From the NCBI RefSeq assembly GCF_045223415.1, contig NZ_JBEQZJ010000009.1, positions 1 to 64,000 on the forward strand: a stretch of 64,000 bases of DNA. Direction: 5' to 3'. Of this stretch, positions 1 to 8,552 are shown in pieces. The position numbers and the translations under genes were made by a program. Every line of letters begins with the position of its first letter. Position 1 is the first letter of the stretch. This DNA comes from Hoskinsella mucinilytica. GTDB taxonomy: Bacteria > Bacillota_I > Bacilli_A > Erysipelotrichales > Erysipelotrichaceae. The notes beneath the pieces were generated by a model. It ran no database searches. It was not told where the DNA came from and worked only from the letters and a program-made list of their open reading frames with translations.

Positions 1-35
1 TACTGAATGTCTCTTTATTTTGCATTTATATCATC

Positions 36-64
36 TGTAGTCAGGAGGTCAAATGTGTTATAAT
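36..64 (+). promoter_or_regulatory. putative extended -10 promoter for the recombinase gene
   Basis: A perfect TATAAT lies at 59-64 and is preceded by TG plus one base (56-58), an extended -10 element, while the -35 region is poor. This is typical of extended -10 promoters. It would leave a leader of about 100 bases before the recombinase start, containing the palindrome GGCAATTGCC. A weaker candidate (TTGAAT at 130-135) is closer to the gene. Inferred from sequence only. Confidence 0.45.
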
Positions 65-170
65 ATACTATAAATAAGTTTGTACTCTTTTATGAGGCAA
101 TTGCCATAAATTACCTGTATAAAAATGTATTGAATATGATATTCTTATTTAATGATATGGAGGTTATATA

Positions 171-1022
171 ATGAATAGTAGATTATTGTCAGAAAAATTG
201 GTTGCTAGTTTTAAAAATTATTTAAATCAGGAAGAAAAAAGCATGGCAACTATAAATAAATATATATGTGATGTGAAAAAATTTTATCTATATGCAGGCT
301 ATCAAGAAATATCAAAAAGTCTTGTAATATCATACAAAAAGGAACTACAGAAAAAGTATAAGACTAGCAGCGTCAATAGTATGCTTGTAGCTTTGAATCG
401 CTTTTTTGAATTTTTAGATTGGCCAGATTTAAAAGTAAAAGAGCTGCGAATTCAGAAACGTGTATTTTCAAAAGAAGAAGAGGAACTGACTCAAGAAGAA
501 TATGAAAGACTGTTGGAAGCAGCAAAGTCAAAAAACAACGAAAAACTTGTTAGATTAATGCAGACGATCTGCTCAACAGGAATTAGAGTAAGTGAACACA
601 AATATGTGACAGTTGAATCATTAAAATTAGGATATCTAAGTATATCAAATAAGGGAAAAACAAGAGAGATCTATTTTCCAAATGAATTAAAAAAACTTTT
701 AGTTTCTTATTGCAAACGTAATGGAATTAAAACAGGCAGTATATTCATAACAAAAAATGGAAATCCTCTAGATAGAAGTAATATATGGAAAATGATGAAG
801 ACATTATGCATTGATGCAAAAGTAGATAGTAAAAAAGTTTATCCACATAATTTACGTCATTTATTTGCGATAACTTATTATTCTTTGGAAAAGGATATCG
901 TACATCTTGCAGATATTCTTGGACATTCAAGTATAGAAACAACAAGGTCATACATAAAAACTAATAGTAAGGAATGCCAAAAGATATTCAATCAAATGAA
1001 TCTAGTAAAACTAAATATGTAA
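171..1022 (+). CDS. orphan tyrosine recombinase (XerC/D-like integrase family)
   Basis: This 283-residue protein has the tyrosine recombinase layout: an N-terminal SAM-like core-binding domain (about residues 8-85) and a C-terminal catalytic domain. All catalytic residues are visible: Arg139 in TGIRVSE, a Lys near 161-163, H226/R229 in HNLRH, His252 in GHSS and the nucleophile Tyr261. It should therefore be active in strand exchange. The start is supported by GGAGG at 159-163. No phage genes or excisionase are adjacent; instead it is followed directly by a surface-protein cassette. Similar lone recombinases in gut Bacillota often invert promoters or shuffle surface genes. That role here is inference; a chromosome-dimer XerC/D role is less likely given the neighbours. 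Confidence 0.9.
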   Translation: MNSRLLSEKLVASFKNYLNQEEKSMATINKYICDVKKFYLYAGYQEISKSLVISYKKELQKKYKTSSVNSMLVALNRFFEFLDWPDLKVKELRIQKRVFSKEEEELTQEEYERLLEAAKSKNNEKLVRLMQTICSTGIRVSEHKYVTVESLKLGYLSISNKGKTREIYFPNELKKLLVSYCKRNGIKTGSIFITKNGNPLDRSNIWKMMKTLCIDAKVDSKKVYPHNLRHLFAITYYSLEKDIVHLADILGHSSIETTRSYIKTNSKECQKIFNQMNLVKLNM

Positions 1023-1075
1023 AAAGCAGATACAACATAATTGCAATTATGTTGTCAATTTCTCTGCCTTTTTAG
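1023..1075 (+). terminator. nested palindrome after the recombinase (terminator or recombination site)
   Basis: Directly behind the recombinase stop is a perfect 24-bp palindrome (1032-1055, half-site ACAACATAATTG). It is enclosed by imperfect outer arms (AAAAAGCAGA at 1021-1030 and TCTGCCTTTTT at 1063-1073) and ends in a T-run. The T-run suits an intrinsic terminator. A long perfect palindrome next to a tyrosine recombinase could equally be a recombinase core site; sequence alone cannot decide. Confidence 0.6.
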
Positions 1076-1103
1076 AAAATTTTTATGAAAGGAGCAAATA
1101 CGG

Positions 1104-1658
1104 ATGAAAATACGAAGAGCATGTAGAATGTTGAACATAATGCTGGGGATATTTATCTTTTTATCATGTCTTGGATTTAGTTTTATAAATTCTTGCTACG
1201 CTAAGGAAAGTGAGGAGAGTGATCTAGGGACAACCGTTACGTATGTGAAAACGGAAAATGAAAAGAATCTTCTTTATGTATCCATTATAGGAAAAGGAAG
1301 CATAAATGATGGTAATGCTGTTTTGAGAAAGCAAATCAATAAATATGAACTAGAGTATGGTGCAATAAAAACATTTCGTATTTTGCCTGATAAAGGAAAT
1401 GTATTGCAAAAAGTAACTTTAGATGGAACGGATATTACAGATAAAGTAGTAGATAAAATGTTAAGAATAAAAGTACAAGATTATGATCAACATCTTAAAG
1501 TATATTTTATTAATGATAACGATAACAGTAATGATAACTCCAAGAGTGTACAGACCGGAGATAAAACAAAACTTGGTCTTGGATTTTTAGGCCTAGGTGC
1601 TTCTATTCTTATATTATATATATTAAAAAAGAAAAAGGATGATAAAGATACTCAATAA
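1104..1658 (+). CDS. small secreted surface protein with TGD-type sorting signal
   Basis: This 184-residue protein has a signal peptide (hydrophobic stretch about residues 12-32, AKES cleavage region). A middle domain of about 100 residues is rich in predicted beta strands, and an Asp/Asn-rich spacer leads to a C-terminal sorting-like end. That end reads SVQTGD, a 16-18-residue hydrophobic segment and a KKKK tail. It has the order of an LPXTG signal but lacks the Leu-Pro, so a sortase with relaxed or different specificity would be needed. AAAGGAG at 1088-1094 supports the start. Its size and position resemble the small LPXTG proteins (CscD-like) of WxL surface clusters. The cell-surface location is well supported; the exact role is unknown. 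Confidence 0.75.
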   Translation: MKIRRACRMLNIMLGIFIFLSCLGFSFINSCYAKESEESDLGTTVTYVKTENEKNLLYVSIIGKGSINDGNAVLRKQINKYELEYGAIKTFRILPDKGNVLQKVTLDGTDITDKVVDKMLRIKVQDYDQHLKVYFINDNDNSNDNSKSVQTGDKTKLGLGFLGLGASILILYILKKKKDDKDTQ

Positions 1659-1679
1659 AGCAGAAAGGAGAATGGAAGT

Positions 1680-2405
1680 ATGAAAAAAGAAAATAATAAT
1701 GGATTAAGAAAATTAATATCTGTTAAAGAAATAAAGGAAATGTATCCAGAAAATAATTATAAAGTAATAGGTGAATATATACGAAAAAAGCCATTAAAAG
1801 AGAATGAAGGCTTTAATGTGGAATTAAGTAATGGATCTATTCTTACTGTGAAGAATACAGGAGAGTATAAGCGTTCGAGATATAAAGTGAAAGCTTATAT
1901 CAATGTTGCTGCTGATGAATATATAGCAGTCTTAGAACGAAGCTGGAAAGTTCCTATTCTAACGATGATAATGCTGATAGTCATTACATTAGCTGGCTAT
2001 GCTATGTGGAAAATGGGACAAGGCCCAGATATTGACCCCTCAATCAAAGATTATGTTTCTGATTTGAAGCGTCCTGAAAATCTTGATGAAACACAAATTC
2101 TAGTGCCTGGTTTAACTACATTAGTTATGGAGGCTGATACAGATACTCTTTCTAATACAACATTATTTAATCCGAAGGATAATCCATGTTATTTCCGCTT
2201 TACGATTGTTGATGATAGTGATGTTGAATTATATAAGAGCAGGTTAGTACCACCGGGGAAGGGCATATCTAATGCTAAACTTAATAAAGTCATTAAAGAA
2301 GGCACATATGATGTTACTATCAAAATCAACACTTATGATTTAAATAATTATGAGGCTGAATTTAATGGAGCAGAGATCGATAGTAAGCTAAAAGCATTGA
2401 AGTAA
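1680..2405 (+). CDS. single-pass membrane protein of the surface cassette
   Basis: This 241-residue protein has a cytoplasmic basic N-terminal part (about 1-95), one clear transmembrane helix (about 97-115, PILTMIMLIVITLAGYAMW) and an extracellular part of about 125 residues with alternating beta-like hydrophobicity. It has no signal peptide cleavage site or sorting motif. It starts behind AAAGGAG (1664-1670), and its stop is 13 bases before the start of the next gene, so it is co-transcribed with the lectin-like gene. I do not recognise the family. Its position suggests a membrane platform or assembly partner for the lectin-like and WxL-like proteins, which is inference. Confidence 0.7.
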   Translation: MKKENNNGLRKLISVKEIKEMYPENNYKVIGEYIRKKPLKENEGFNVELSNGSILTVKNTGEYKRSRYKVKAYINVAADEYIAVLERSWKVPILTMIMLIVITLAGYAMWKMGQGPDIDPSIKDYVSDLKRPENLDETQILVPGLTTLVMEADTDTLSNTTLFNPKDNPCYFRFTIVDDSDVELYKSRLVPPGKGISNAKLNKVIKEGTYDVTIKINTYDLNNYEAEFNGAEIDSKLKALK

Positions 2406-2418
2406 GGAGGTGAGAATG

Positions 2419-5388
2419 ATGGCTAGATACATTTACAAAAGAAAGAATTTTATAGTATATACCTTGATAATATCATTACTCGTTGGAATCTTAATGATGC
2501 TGCCATATGGTAATTTAAGAGCTGAAGATAATAAAAATCATTTAATTCCATTATATGAGATAGTATATTCAGATGATAAATCAAAGGCAAATATTCAATT
2601 CGATATGATGAGTGTAGACACAGAAAAATATGAAATAATAAGATTAAGTAGTTCGAATGAGGAATTGATTCTATATGATGTGAATGAAGGCATAGAAAAT
2701 AATAACTATGAAGTCGAACATAACGGTATATATGACTTTAAAATATCTTATTTAGAGAAAAGTGCTCCCAGTGATGAGGCATCTACAATAGATACTCCTG
2801 TTGATTCAGTTAAATCTGAACCAATGGTATTAGAAGAAGGTGTTGAAGTTAATGAAGATGAGAATATAAAAAGTGCTTCTAATAATGATGCTGTGTCTAA
2901 TGAGCAAAATGAAATAAATTCTGAAACACTTGAACAAGAAATATCTTTTCAGGTAGAAGTATCTGATATTAACATTTCAAATAGCCTTGAAGATAGTACT
3001 GAATCTGAAAGCTCAATAGATAATGATTCAATAAAAGAAGGAAAAATTGCTCCTAAAGAAACACAGATATTTGCTGATCTAAACTCTTCTATAAATTTAG
3101 CAGATGCATTCTATATTTATGGTAAAGAAAGCTATAACGGAACTGATAGCATAAAAGTAACAGGTAATTCAGCTACTCTAACAACTAGTGCTATTAAGGG
3201 AAATATACCAATGCAGACATCTTGCTTGACATCTAAAAAAGCAATCTCATTTAATAAGAGCTTTTCACTTGAAGTAGATTATTCTCAGCCAACTGCACCA
3301 GACGGGGTATCAATCTCATTTCATAATGTAGAGAGATATGATGGAAGTACACAATTTGGTGGGTTCCTTGGAGTGTATGGTGCACCGGGGTCAACTTCAT
3401 GGGGCACTGGGTTAAGTAAGGGATTAGTTTTAGAACTGGATGGATATGGTAATACTGAAAATTTACCATTAGCTGATAAGGGTTACGGTAATTATTATAG
3501 TGGGGCGCATATGGCAGTAAATAAAGTTTTGAATGGTTCAGCATCGGAGTTATCAAGCGGAGTAACAACATTCAAAACATCTGACTTATTTGATGGAAAT
3601 GCTGGAACCTTAAATGTTAATTGGAATATTGATACATTAACGATATCGATTTCATATAAAGGAAAATCATCTAAATATCAATTTACAGATATAGAGGAAT
3701 TAAAAAACATATTAGGTTCAGATAATTTACATGTTTATTATAGTATCTGCGCTGCAATAAACTATGGGGATGCATCTGCAGGTATCGGTAATACAACCCT
3801 TTCCTATAGATCATTTAATTATACGAACATAGATCCTGAACTATTAGATACTTCGTATTCCATCATAACTGATGGAAATGAGACTGCATTAGGAAAACCT
3901 AATGATACAGGTATATATGCAAAAAGCGGTGATACAATTTTAGTAAAGCACAAATTAAAGAATAATAGGTTAGCTGGTGAGATAAATGATGTTCTAATTT
4001 TAAAGCATGCTTTAAGTAGTGATGGAACATCTCAGTTGGTAGAAGGCAGTGTTAAGCAATATACCGATCCCACAAATAAAAAAAGTCTATCAGATGATAT
4101 TGTAGGAAATGGAATAGAAGTTACATATCCAGCTAATAGTGCAGAATTCTATATTGAATATCAACTCAAAATACCAGATTATCTAGATGCTGCTACTGTA
4201 GTTCAATTAAAAACTGAGCAATGGCTTGGAGAAATTGGTATGGAGCAGAAAGATTATAGTCAATCTTTAAATGTAATATCAAGAGGTACACTATTATCGA
4301 ACGATAAGATTATTGATAATCAGCATTATTTGCTTAATAGTACGAAAACAACATTGACTGATGAAGAGGTGAATACATTATTATTTGAAAACTTAAAACT
4401 AAAAAGACAGGATAAACCATATGCAGAATTTAGTCAATTAGCACCACTAGTATATTCACAATTTATAACTCAGGCTACAGCTACAGCGACTGGATTACAA
4501 ACAAGTTTATCAATTTTTGGTGAAACATATAATGGTGTAACAGGAGAAGCAACTGTTCCTACTAGCATAGATCCTAGTAGCCTAGGTATGTATTATTCAA
4601 TTATGAAGATATATGATACAAGATTTGATGCTGGTTATTCAACTAGAAATGCTAATGGAGAGAATACTACATTAAGACGTATCTGGATAGGAGATAATTT
4701 TGCTAATAATAATGATTTATATGCAATAAGTAAGAATGTTGAAATAGACGAAGTTACACTTTCTAAAATGAACGATGAAGAGCTGAAGGAAAAACTTCTT
4801 AATTATATTATGATATTTAGTGAGAAGGCAACAATAGATAGCCATAGTAATTTAAATGGAGATTTGAAAGCCCATAAGGAGACGATTACTACTTCGAATA
4901 TTGAAATTTTAAATTTTATGACAACTAGTCAGGCAAAAGATGATGCATATAAAGCAAAAATTAAGGTAACTGCAAATGGTAGAGAAATAGAAGTACCTGT
5001 TGATATAACAGTTATTCAATCAGAACCTGCAGCTTATATTTCAATACCAAAAGCAATAGAACTTAAAAATGACGAAGGAATAGATAATAGTTTTATTGGA
5101 AGACAAATGCAGGTTAAATTAATTGATTCACAAAAAACTACAAGTAAACAGTTTCTTATAAAGGCGGAAACAGGGTATAAACTTAATACATTATCTCATT
5201 CTGATACATATACTGTAGATTTGTACAATACGTCTAAAAATAAATTGACATCAGCAAATGGTATTGCAGAAGTAGGTACATTAAACTCAATACAGAATGA
5301 TTTAACATTTTGGCTTAATGCTAAAAAAGAAACAAACGCAAAAGGAAACTATAGTGGAATTATGAAATTTTATATCGAAATTAATTGA
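2419..5388 (+). CDS. large secreted L-type-lectin-like surface protein
   Basis: About 989 residues from the ATG at 2419, which is 8 bases behind AGGAGG (2405-2410); a GTG at 2410 overlaps the RBS and is less likely. A hydrophobic N-terminal segment (about 11-29) is followed by an acidic Ser/Glu/Asn-rich linker (about 110-220). A ConA-like/legume-lectin-type domain follows (about 240-475), recognisable by DGVSISFHN, GLVLELDGYGN and its beta-sandwich pattern. The rest looks like repeated beta domains. The last ~90 residues end in GNYSGIMKFYIEIN, similar to the end of the small protein encoded at 5477, so a WxL-like wall-binding module is plausible. No sorting motif is present. The likely role is carbohydrate binding or adhesion. 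Confidence 0.7.
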   Translation: MARYIYKRKNFIVYTLIISLLVGILMMLPYGNLRAEDNKNHLIPLYEIVYSDDKSKANIQFDMMSVDTEKYEIIRLSSSNEELILYDVNEGIENNNYEVEHNGIYDFKISYLEKSAPSDEASTIDTPVDSVKSEPMVLEEGVEVNEDENIKSASNNDAVSNEQNEINSETLEQEISFQVEVSDINISNSLEDSTESESSIDNDSIKEGKIAPKETQIFADLNSSINLADAFYIYGKESYNGTDSIKVTGNSATLTTSAIKGNIPMQTSCLTSKKAISFNKSFSLEVDYSQPTAPDGVSISFHNVERYDGSTQFGGFLGVYGAPGSTSWGTGLSKGLVLELDGYGNTENLPLADKGYGNYYSGAHMAVNKVLNGSASELSSGVTTFKTSDLFDGNAGTLNVNWNIDTLTISISYKGKSSKYQFTDIEELKNILGSDNLHVYYSICAAINYGDASAGIGNTTLSYRSFNYTNIDPELLDTSYSIITDGNETALGKPNDTGIYAKSGDTILVKHKLKNNRLAGEINDVLILKHALSSDGTSQLVEGSVKQYTDPTNKKSLSDDIVGNGIEVTYPANSAEFYIEYQLKIPDYLDAATVVQLKTEQWLGEIGMEQKDYSQSLNVISRGTLLSNDKIIDNQHYLLNSTKTTLTDEEVNTLLFENLKLKRQDKPYAEFSQLAPLVYSQFITQATATATGLQTSLSIFGETYNGVTGEATVPTSIDPSSLGMYYSIMKIYDTRFDAGYSTRNANGENTTLRRIWIGDNFANNNDLYAISKNVEIDEVTLSKMNDEELKEKLLNYIMIFSEKATIDSHSNLNGDLKAHKETITTSNIEILNFMTTSQAKDDAYKAKIKVTANGREIEVPVDITVIQSEPAAYISIPKAIELKNDEGIDNSFIGRQMQVKLIDSQKTTSKQFLIKAETGYKLNTLSHSDTYTVDLYNTSKNKLTSANGIAEVGTLNSIQNDLTFWLNAKKETNAKGNYSGIMKFYIEIN

Positions 5389-5476
5389 TATAAAGCTATA
5401 TTCAAAGATTAAGATCTTTGTATATATAGATGAATTATCCCATTTCATTTAAATAAAAAAATCAGGAGGAAAAATT

Positions 5477-6022
5477 ATGAAAACAAAGAAATTTCTTTTA
5501 ACAGGAGCAGTAGCATTCGTTGCAGCTGCCGCATTTGGAATGCCAGTAAGTGCAGCTGAAAATGCTCCAGCACCAGACTCAACAACAGTAACATATACAA
5601 ACAATAGTTCAATTGATGGTGATTCAGGAGTATGGGGTGTTGTTGTACCAACAGCTTATTCTTTTACAGATGCTAATCTAACTTCAACAGGTGTTGTTGA
5701 ACTTATTGGGATCAATGGCTATACATTGGATGAGTTAAATGACTCACTAGCAGTACAGGTTAAAGCGAAGTCTGAGCACAGTTATGACGTTGTGGATGGT
5801 GCTAATACTATAGCATATAGTGTCAAATATGGTACAAACACGGTAGATAAGACTACTGCTGTTGATGCTGATTCATTTACTACGGACGCTGTCACTGAAT
5901 TAACAAAAGCAGCACCAAAAACTAGTACTACAGCCACATTATCCCAAAAAGGTACAGTAAAGGGAAACTATACAGATAAGATTACATATAAAGTAAGTCA
6001 TACAGGTGATGAATTAAAGTAA
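5477..6022 (+). CDS. small secreted WxL-like surface protein
   Basis: This 181-residue protein has a strong signal peptide (cleavage near VSAAE, residues 25-28). The mature part is all-beta, contains VWGVVVP near residue 53 and ends with GNYTDKITYKVSHTG. The pattern of a G-Y pair and a final amphipathic strand resembles WxL-domain proteins, which bind peptidoglycan non-covalently. The WxL assignment is from pattern, not from an alignment. Strong RBS (AGGAGG, 5464-5469) and codon use richer in preferred codons than its neighbours suggest high expression, as for a major surface or S-layer-like protein. It ends the cassette; a terminator follows at 6082. Confidence 0.65.
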   Translation: MKTKKFLLTGAVAFVAAAAFGMPVSAAENAPAPDSTTVTYTNNSSIDGDSGVWGVVVPTAYSFTDANLTSTGVVELIGINGYTLDELNDSLAVQVKAKSEHSYDVVDGANTIAYSVKYGTNTVDKTTAVDADSFTTDAVTELTKAAPKTSTTATLSQKGTVKGNYTDKITYKVSHTGDELK

Positions 6023-6081
6023 TAAATTTCAGTAGTGAAACTAAATAATGGGATAATCGAGCAGTATGCTGTTTGAAACGT

Positions 6082-6117
6082 TAAGGAGCTGGTATACATA
6101 TCAGTTCCTTATTTTAT
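6082..6117 (+). terminator. intrinsic terminator of the surface cassette
   Basis: The arms TAAGGAGCTG (6082-6091) and CAGTTCCTTA (6102-6111) pair with a single G-T and are followed by TTTT. The rest of the 333-base gap up to 6356 (6117-6355) shows nothing else that I can support. Confidence 0.75.
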
Positions 6118-6355
6118 TGCAGAATAGAACATGTGATAATGTCTATCAAATATATCAAGCAATATTAGTAATATTATTAAGGCCATATATCTTGAAAAGT
6201 AAAGTATTTAATACTTCCAGAGAAATGGCAGATAGAGAAACAAACTATACTTATAGTATCTTTGAACTTTTCTAAGAAAACAAAAATTATGAATTACATA
6301 ATTTATATGTTCTCATAAAAGTCTATTAATCTTTTAGAATGGGATGTGATGTTTT

Positions 6356-7171
6356 ATGCGTTCTCGAATCGAAGATATGGTGAACCAACAATATGGACGA
6401 TTAACAGTGATAGGGATTGATGAAAATAGGAAGTGTATTTGCAAATGTGATTGTGGAACAATCAAGCATATTTATCCCAGCAATATAAAGGAAGGAAAAA
6501 CACAAAGCTGCGGATGTTTAGGTATGCAAAATTTATTAAAAAGGAAACATAATCTAAATGGCCAGCGTTTTGGAAAACTGACTGTTCTAGAAGAGACAGA
6601 AAAACGAAAAGAAGGCTGTGTTGTATGGAAATGTCAATGTGATTGTGGAAATATTTATTTTGTTAATTCTAGATCGTTGATAAGAGGAGATATAAAAAGC
6701 TGTGGTTGTTTGCTCAATGACAAATCAAACATACAAGGGCAGCGCTTTGGAAAACTAGTCGCTATAAGATCCTTTAGAAAAAAGGGAAGACGAAAGTGGT
6801 TATGTCAATGCGATTGCGGTAACAAAATTATTGTTGATGGGGCAAATTTAAAAAATGGGCACACGAAAAGCTGTGGCTGTCTGAAGACAAGAGAGCAATT
6901 GAAAATAGTAGAAGGTACAAATATCAGTTTGATCTCATCTTCAAAGCTAAATAAAAACAATAAAAGTGGTGTTAAAGGTGTATCCTTCAATAAAAAGACA
7001 GGAAAATGGGTGGCTCGTCTTACATTTAAAAAACACATCTATTGTCTCGGTGAGTTTAAAAGAATTGAAGATGCAATAAAGGCAAGGAGAGAAAAAGAAA
7101 AAATCTATAGGGAGTTTATAGATTCATATAATAAGCAAAAAATGATAGAGGAAAAGAATAAGCTCTTTTAA
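6356..7171 (+). CDS. triple zinc-ribbon / AP2-like DNA-binding protein
   Basis: This 271-residue protein contains three copies of a ~60-residue module. Each begins with a G-Q-x-(F/Y)-G-(K/R)-L motif and ends in a four-Cys knuckle: CxCDCG and SCGCL, at about residues 29-55, 92-122 and 147-174. A C-terminal AP2/ERF-like segment (about 198-245, SGVKGVSFNKKTGKWVA) follows. Related proteins occur in phages and homing-endonuclease contexts as DNA-binding proteins. No HNH or other nuclease motif is visible here, so it may be a DNA-binding remnant of a homing protein or a regulator. The start is at ATG 6356 with a weak RBS. It stands alone between the surface cassette and an EAL gene. Confidence 0.7.
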   Translation: MRSRIEDMVNQQYGRLTVIGIDENRKCICKCDCGTIKHIYPSNIKEGKTQSCGCLGMQNLLKRKHNLNGQRFGKLTVLEETEKRKEGCVVWKCQCDCGNIYFVNSRSLIRGDIKSCGCLLNDKSNIQGQRFGKLVAIRSFRKKGRRKWLCQCDCGNKIIVDGANLKNGHTKSCGCLKTREQLKIVEGTNISLISSSKLNKNNKSGVKGVSFNKKTGKWVARLTFKKHIYCLGEFKRIEDAIKARREKEKIYREFIDSYNKQKMIEEKNKLF

Positions 7172-7219
7172 AAAATTGTTGCTTGTATTTAGATTTACCT
7201 GAAAAGGGAGGTGTGCTTT

Positions 7220-8104
7220 ATGGTTATAAAAGACAAAGAAATAACAAAATGTATTCAACAAAGAGACCCTCCTTATTTAGCAGGTGATGTCTATAATGAT
7301 AAAATTGATTTTAAGGTGCTGAGTCTTGAAACTAGAACAACATTGCTTAAAAGAGAAATCCGTGAAGGAAGTTATCAAATATTTTTACAGCCTAAATTTG
7401 ATTTTAAGAATCATGTGCACAGTGCGGAGGCACTGATTAGATACTATGACGGAAAAGGTCATTTATATACACCAGAGTTCATCCCCTTTTTAGAGAAATA
7501 TAATCTTATACATATCATTGATTTTTATGTATTTGAGGAAGTGTGTAAAGTATTAGAAAAATGGCAGAAGGAACATCAGGAGATAGTTACAGTATCGTTA
7601 AATTTTTCGAGAAAAACATTAATGCTGGCTAATTTAGTTTCGCAAATGAATGCAATATGTAATAGATATCATGTAAACAGAGAATGGATAGAAATAGAAA
7701 TAACCGAAACTCAAAATGCAGCTAATATTGATATAGAAGAAAAGGTGATAGAGTTTATACATGATTCAGGATATAGACTATCATTAGACGACTTCGGTGT
7801 CGACTATAGCAATCTTCTTTATCTTGTAAAATATCCTTTTCAAATATTGAAGTTAGATAAGAGTCTTATAGATGAAATTGAGTGTAACTGGAAAAATCGT
7901 GTGCTTTTGGAAAATGTAATTTTGACCTGTCATAGACTGGATATTCAAGTGGTAGCAGAAGGAGTTGAAAATAAAAAACAGCTTATATTTCTGAAAAAAA
8001 TAAATTGCGATTTTATACAGGGGTTTATTATAGATAGACCGATATCTATTGCAGAATTTGAAAAAAAGTATCTTAAGTATGATTCGGTAAAAATAAAAAG
8101 GTAA
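7220..8104 (+). CDS. EAL-domain c-di-GMP phosphodiesterase
   Basis: This 294-residue protein is almost entirely one EAL domain, which linearises cyclic di-GMP to pGpG with Mg2+ or Mn2+. The active-site set is complete: E70-A-L, N128, E160 in EITE, D190/D191 in DDFG, K211 in LKLDKS, E247 in AEGVE and Q267 in QGFIIDRP. It should be catalytically active. There is no sensor domain beyond ~40 N-terminal residues. GGGAGG at 7206-7211 is 8 bases before ATG 7220; an upstream GTG at 7211 falls inside that RBS and was rejected. It is the first of four c-di-GMP genes within 9.5 kb. Confidence 0.92.
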   Translation: MVIKDKEITKCIQQRDPPYLAGDVYNDKIDFKVLSLETRTTLLKREIREGSYQIFLQPKFDFKNHVHSAEALIRYYDGKGHLYTPEFIPFLEKYNLIHIIDFYVFEEVCKVLEKWQKEHQEIVTVSLNFSRKTLMLANLVSQMNAICNRYHVNREWIEIEITETQNAANIDIEEKVIEFIHDSGYRLSLDDFGVDYSNLLYLVKYPFQILKLDKSLIDEIECNWKNRVLLENVILTCHRLDIQVVAEGVENKKQLIFLKKINCDFIQGFIIDRPISIAEFEKKYLKYDSVKIKR

Positions 8105-8108
8105 GATT

Positions 8109-8360
8109 TTGAAAACATTATATATAAAGAACGAGAATGATCTTTTGAATGCGTTTGATGATACAAATGAAGAAAGAACTGAAAATGGGGATACTTTAGT
8201 GATAATGAATAATATGGAGATAAGTGAAATTATCACCGTTGATGTTCCTGTAAATCTTAAAATCAGGAGTGCTAGAGGCGTATTAGATAAGGCTATTCGA
8301 ATGAAAACAAAAGCAGTCAGACAAGAGTATAATTCACAAATTAAATTGATAAAGTGGTAG
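8109..8360 (+). CDS. small ORF, probably a remnant or short hypothetical protein
   Basis: An 83-codon frame starts with TTG four bases after the EAL gene. The residues around ENGDTLVIMNN and SEIITVDVPVNLKI read like the opening of a right-handed beta-helix surface domain, after which the frame turns basic. There is no RBS and no ATG, so I suspect a decayed fragment rather than an expressed gene. The following gap (8361-8552) holds a perfect 10-bp inverted repeat (8367-8376 with 8394-8403) and a 9-bp pair (8410-8418 with 8467-8475) but no T-run. Confidence 0.25.
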   Translation: MKTLYIKNENDLLNAFDDTNEERTENGDTLVIMNNMEISEIITVDVPVNLKIRSARGVLDKAIRMKTKAVRQEYNSQIKLIKW

Positions 8361-8552
8361 CAACATCTGATATAGGGAATGCTGACAATAAAACCTATAT
8401 CAGAAAATGAGCATGACATGTTAGTGGAGCACCTTAATGACATCAACAGAAGAAAACACGATCTCCTGTCATGCTTTCTAGTTATTATAAAATTATAGTT
8501 AATATAAATAAAAATGTGATATAAAATATTTCAATTTAAAAGAGGAAAAAGA

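Noticed and set aside
3251..3571. Minus-strand ORF of 106 codons inside the lectin-like gene
   Set aside because: A shadow of a long real gene; low-complexity composition and no RBS.
6066..6275. 69-codon + ORF behind the WxL-like gene
   Set aside because: It starts inside the terminator region, has no RBS, and its sequence shows no protein-like conservation pattern.
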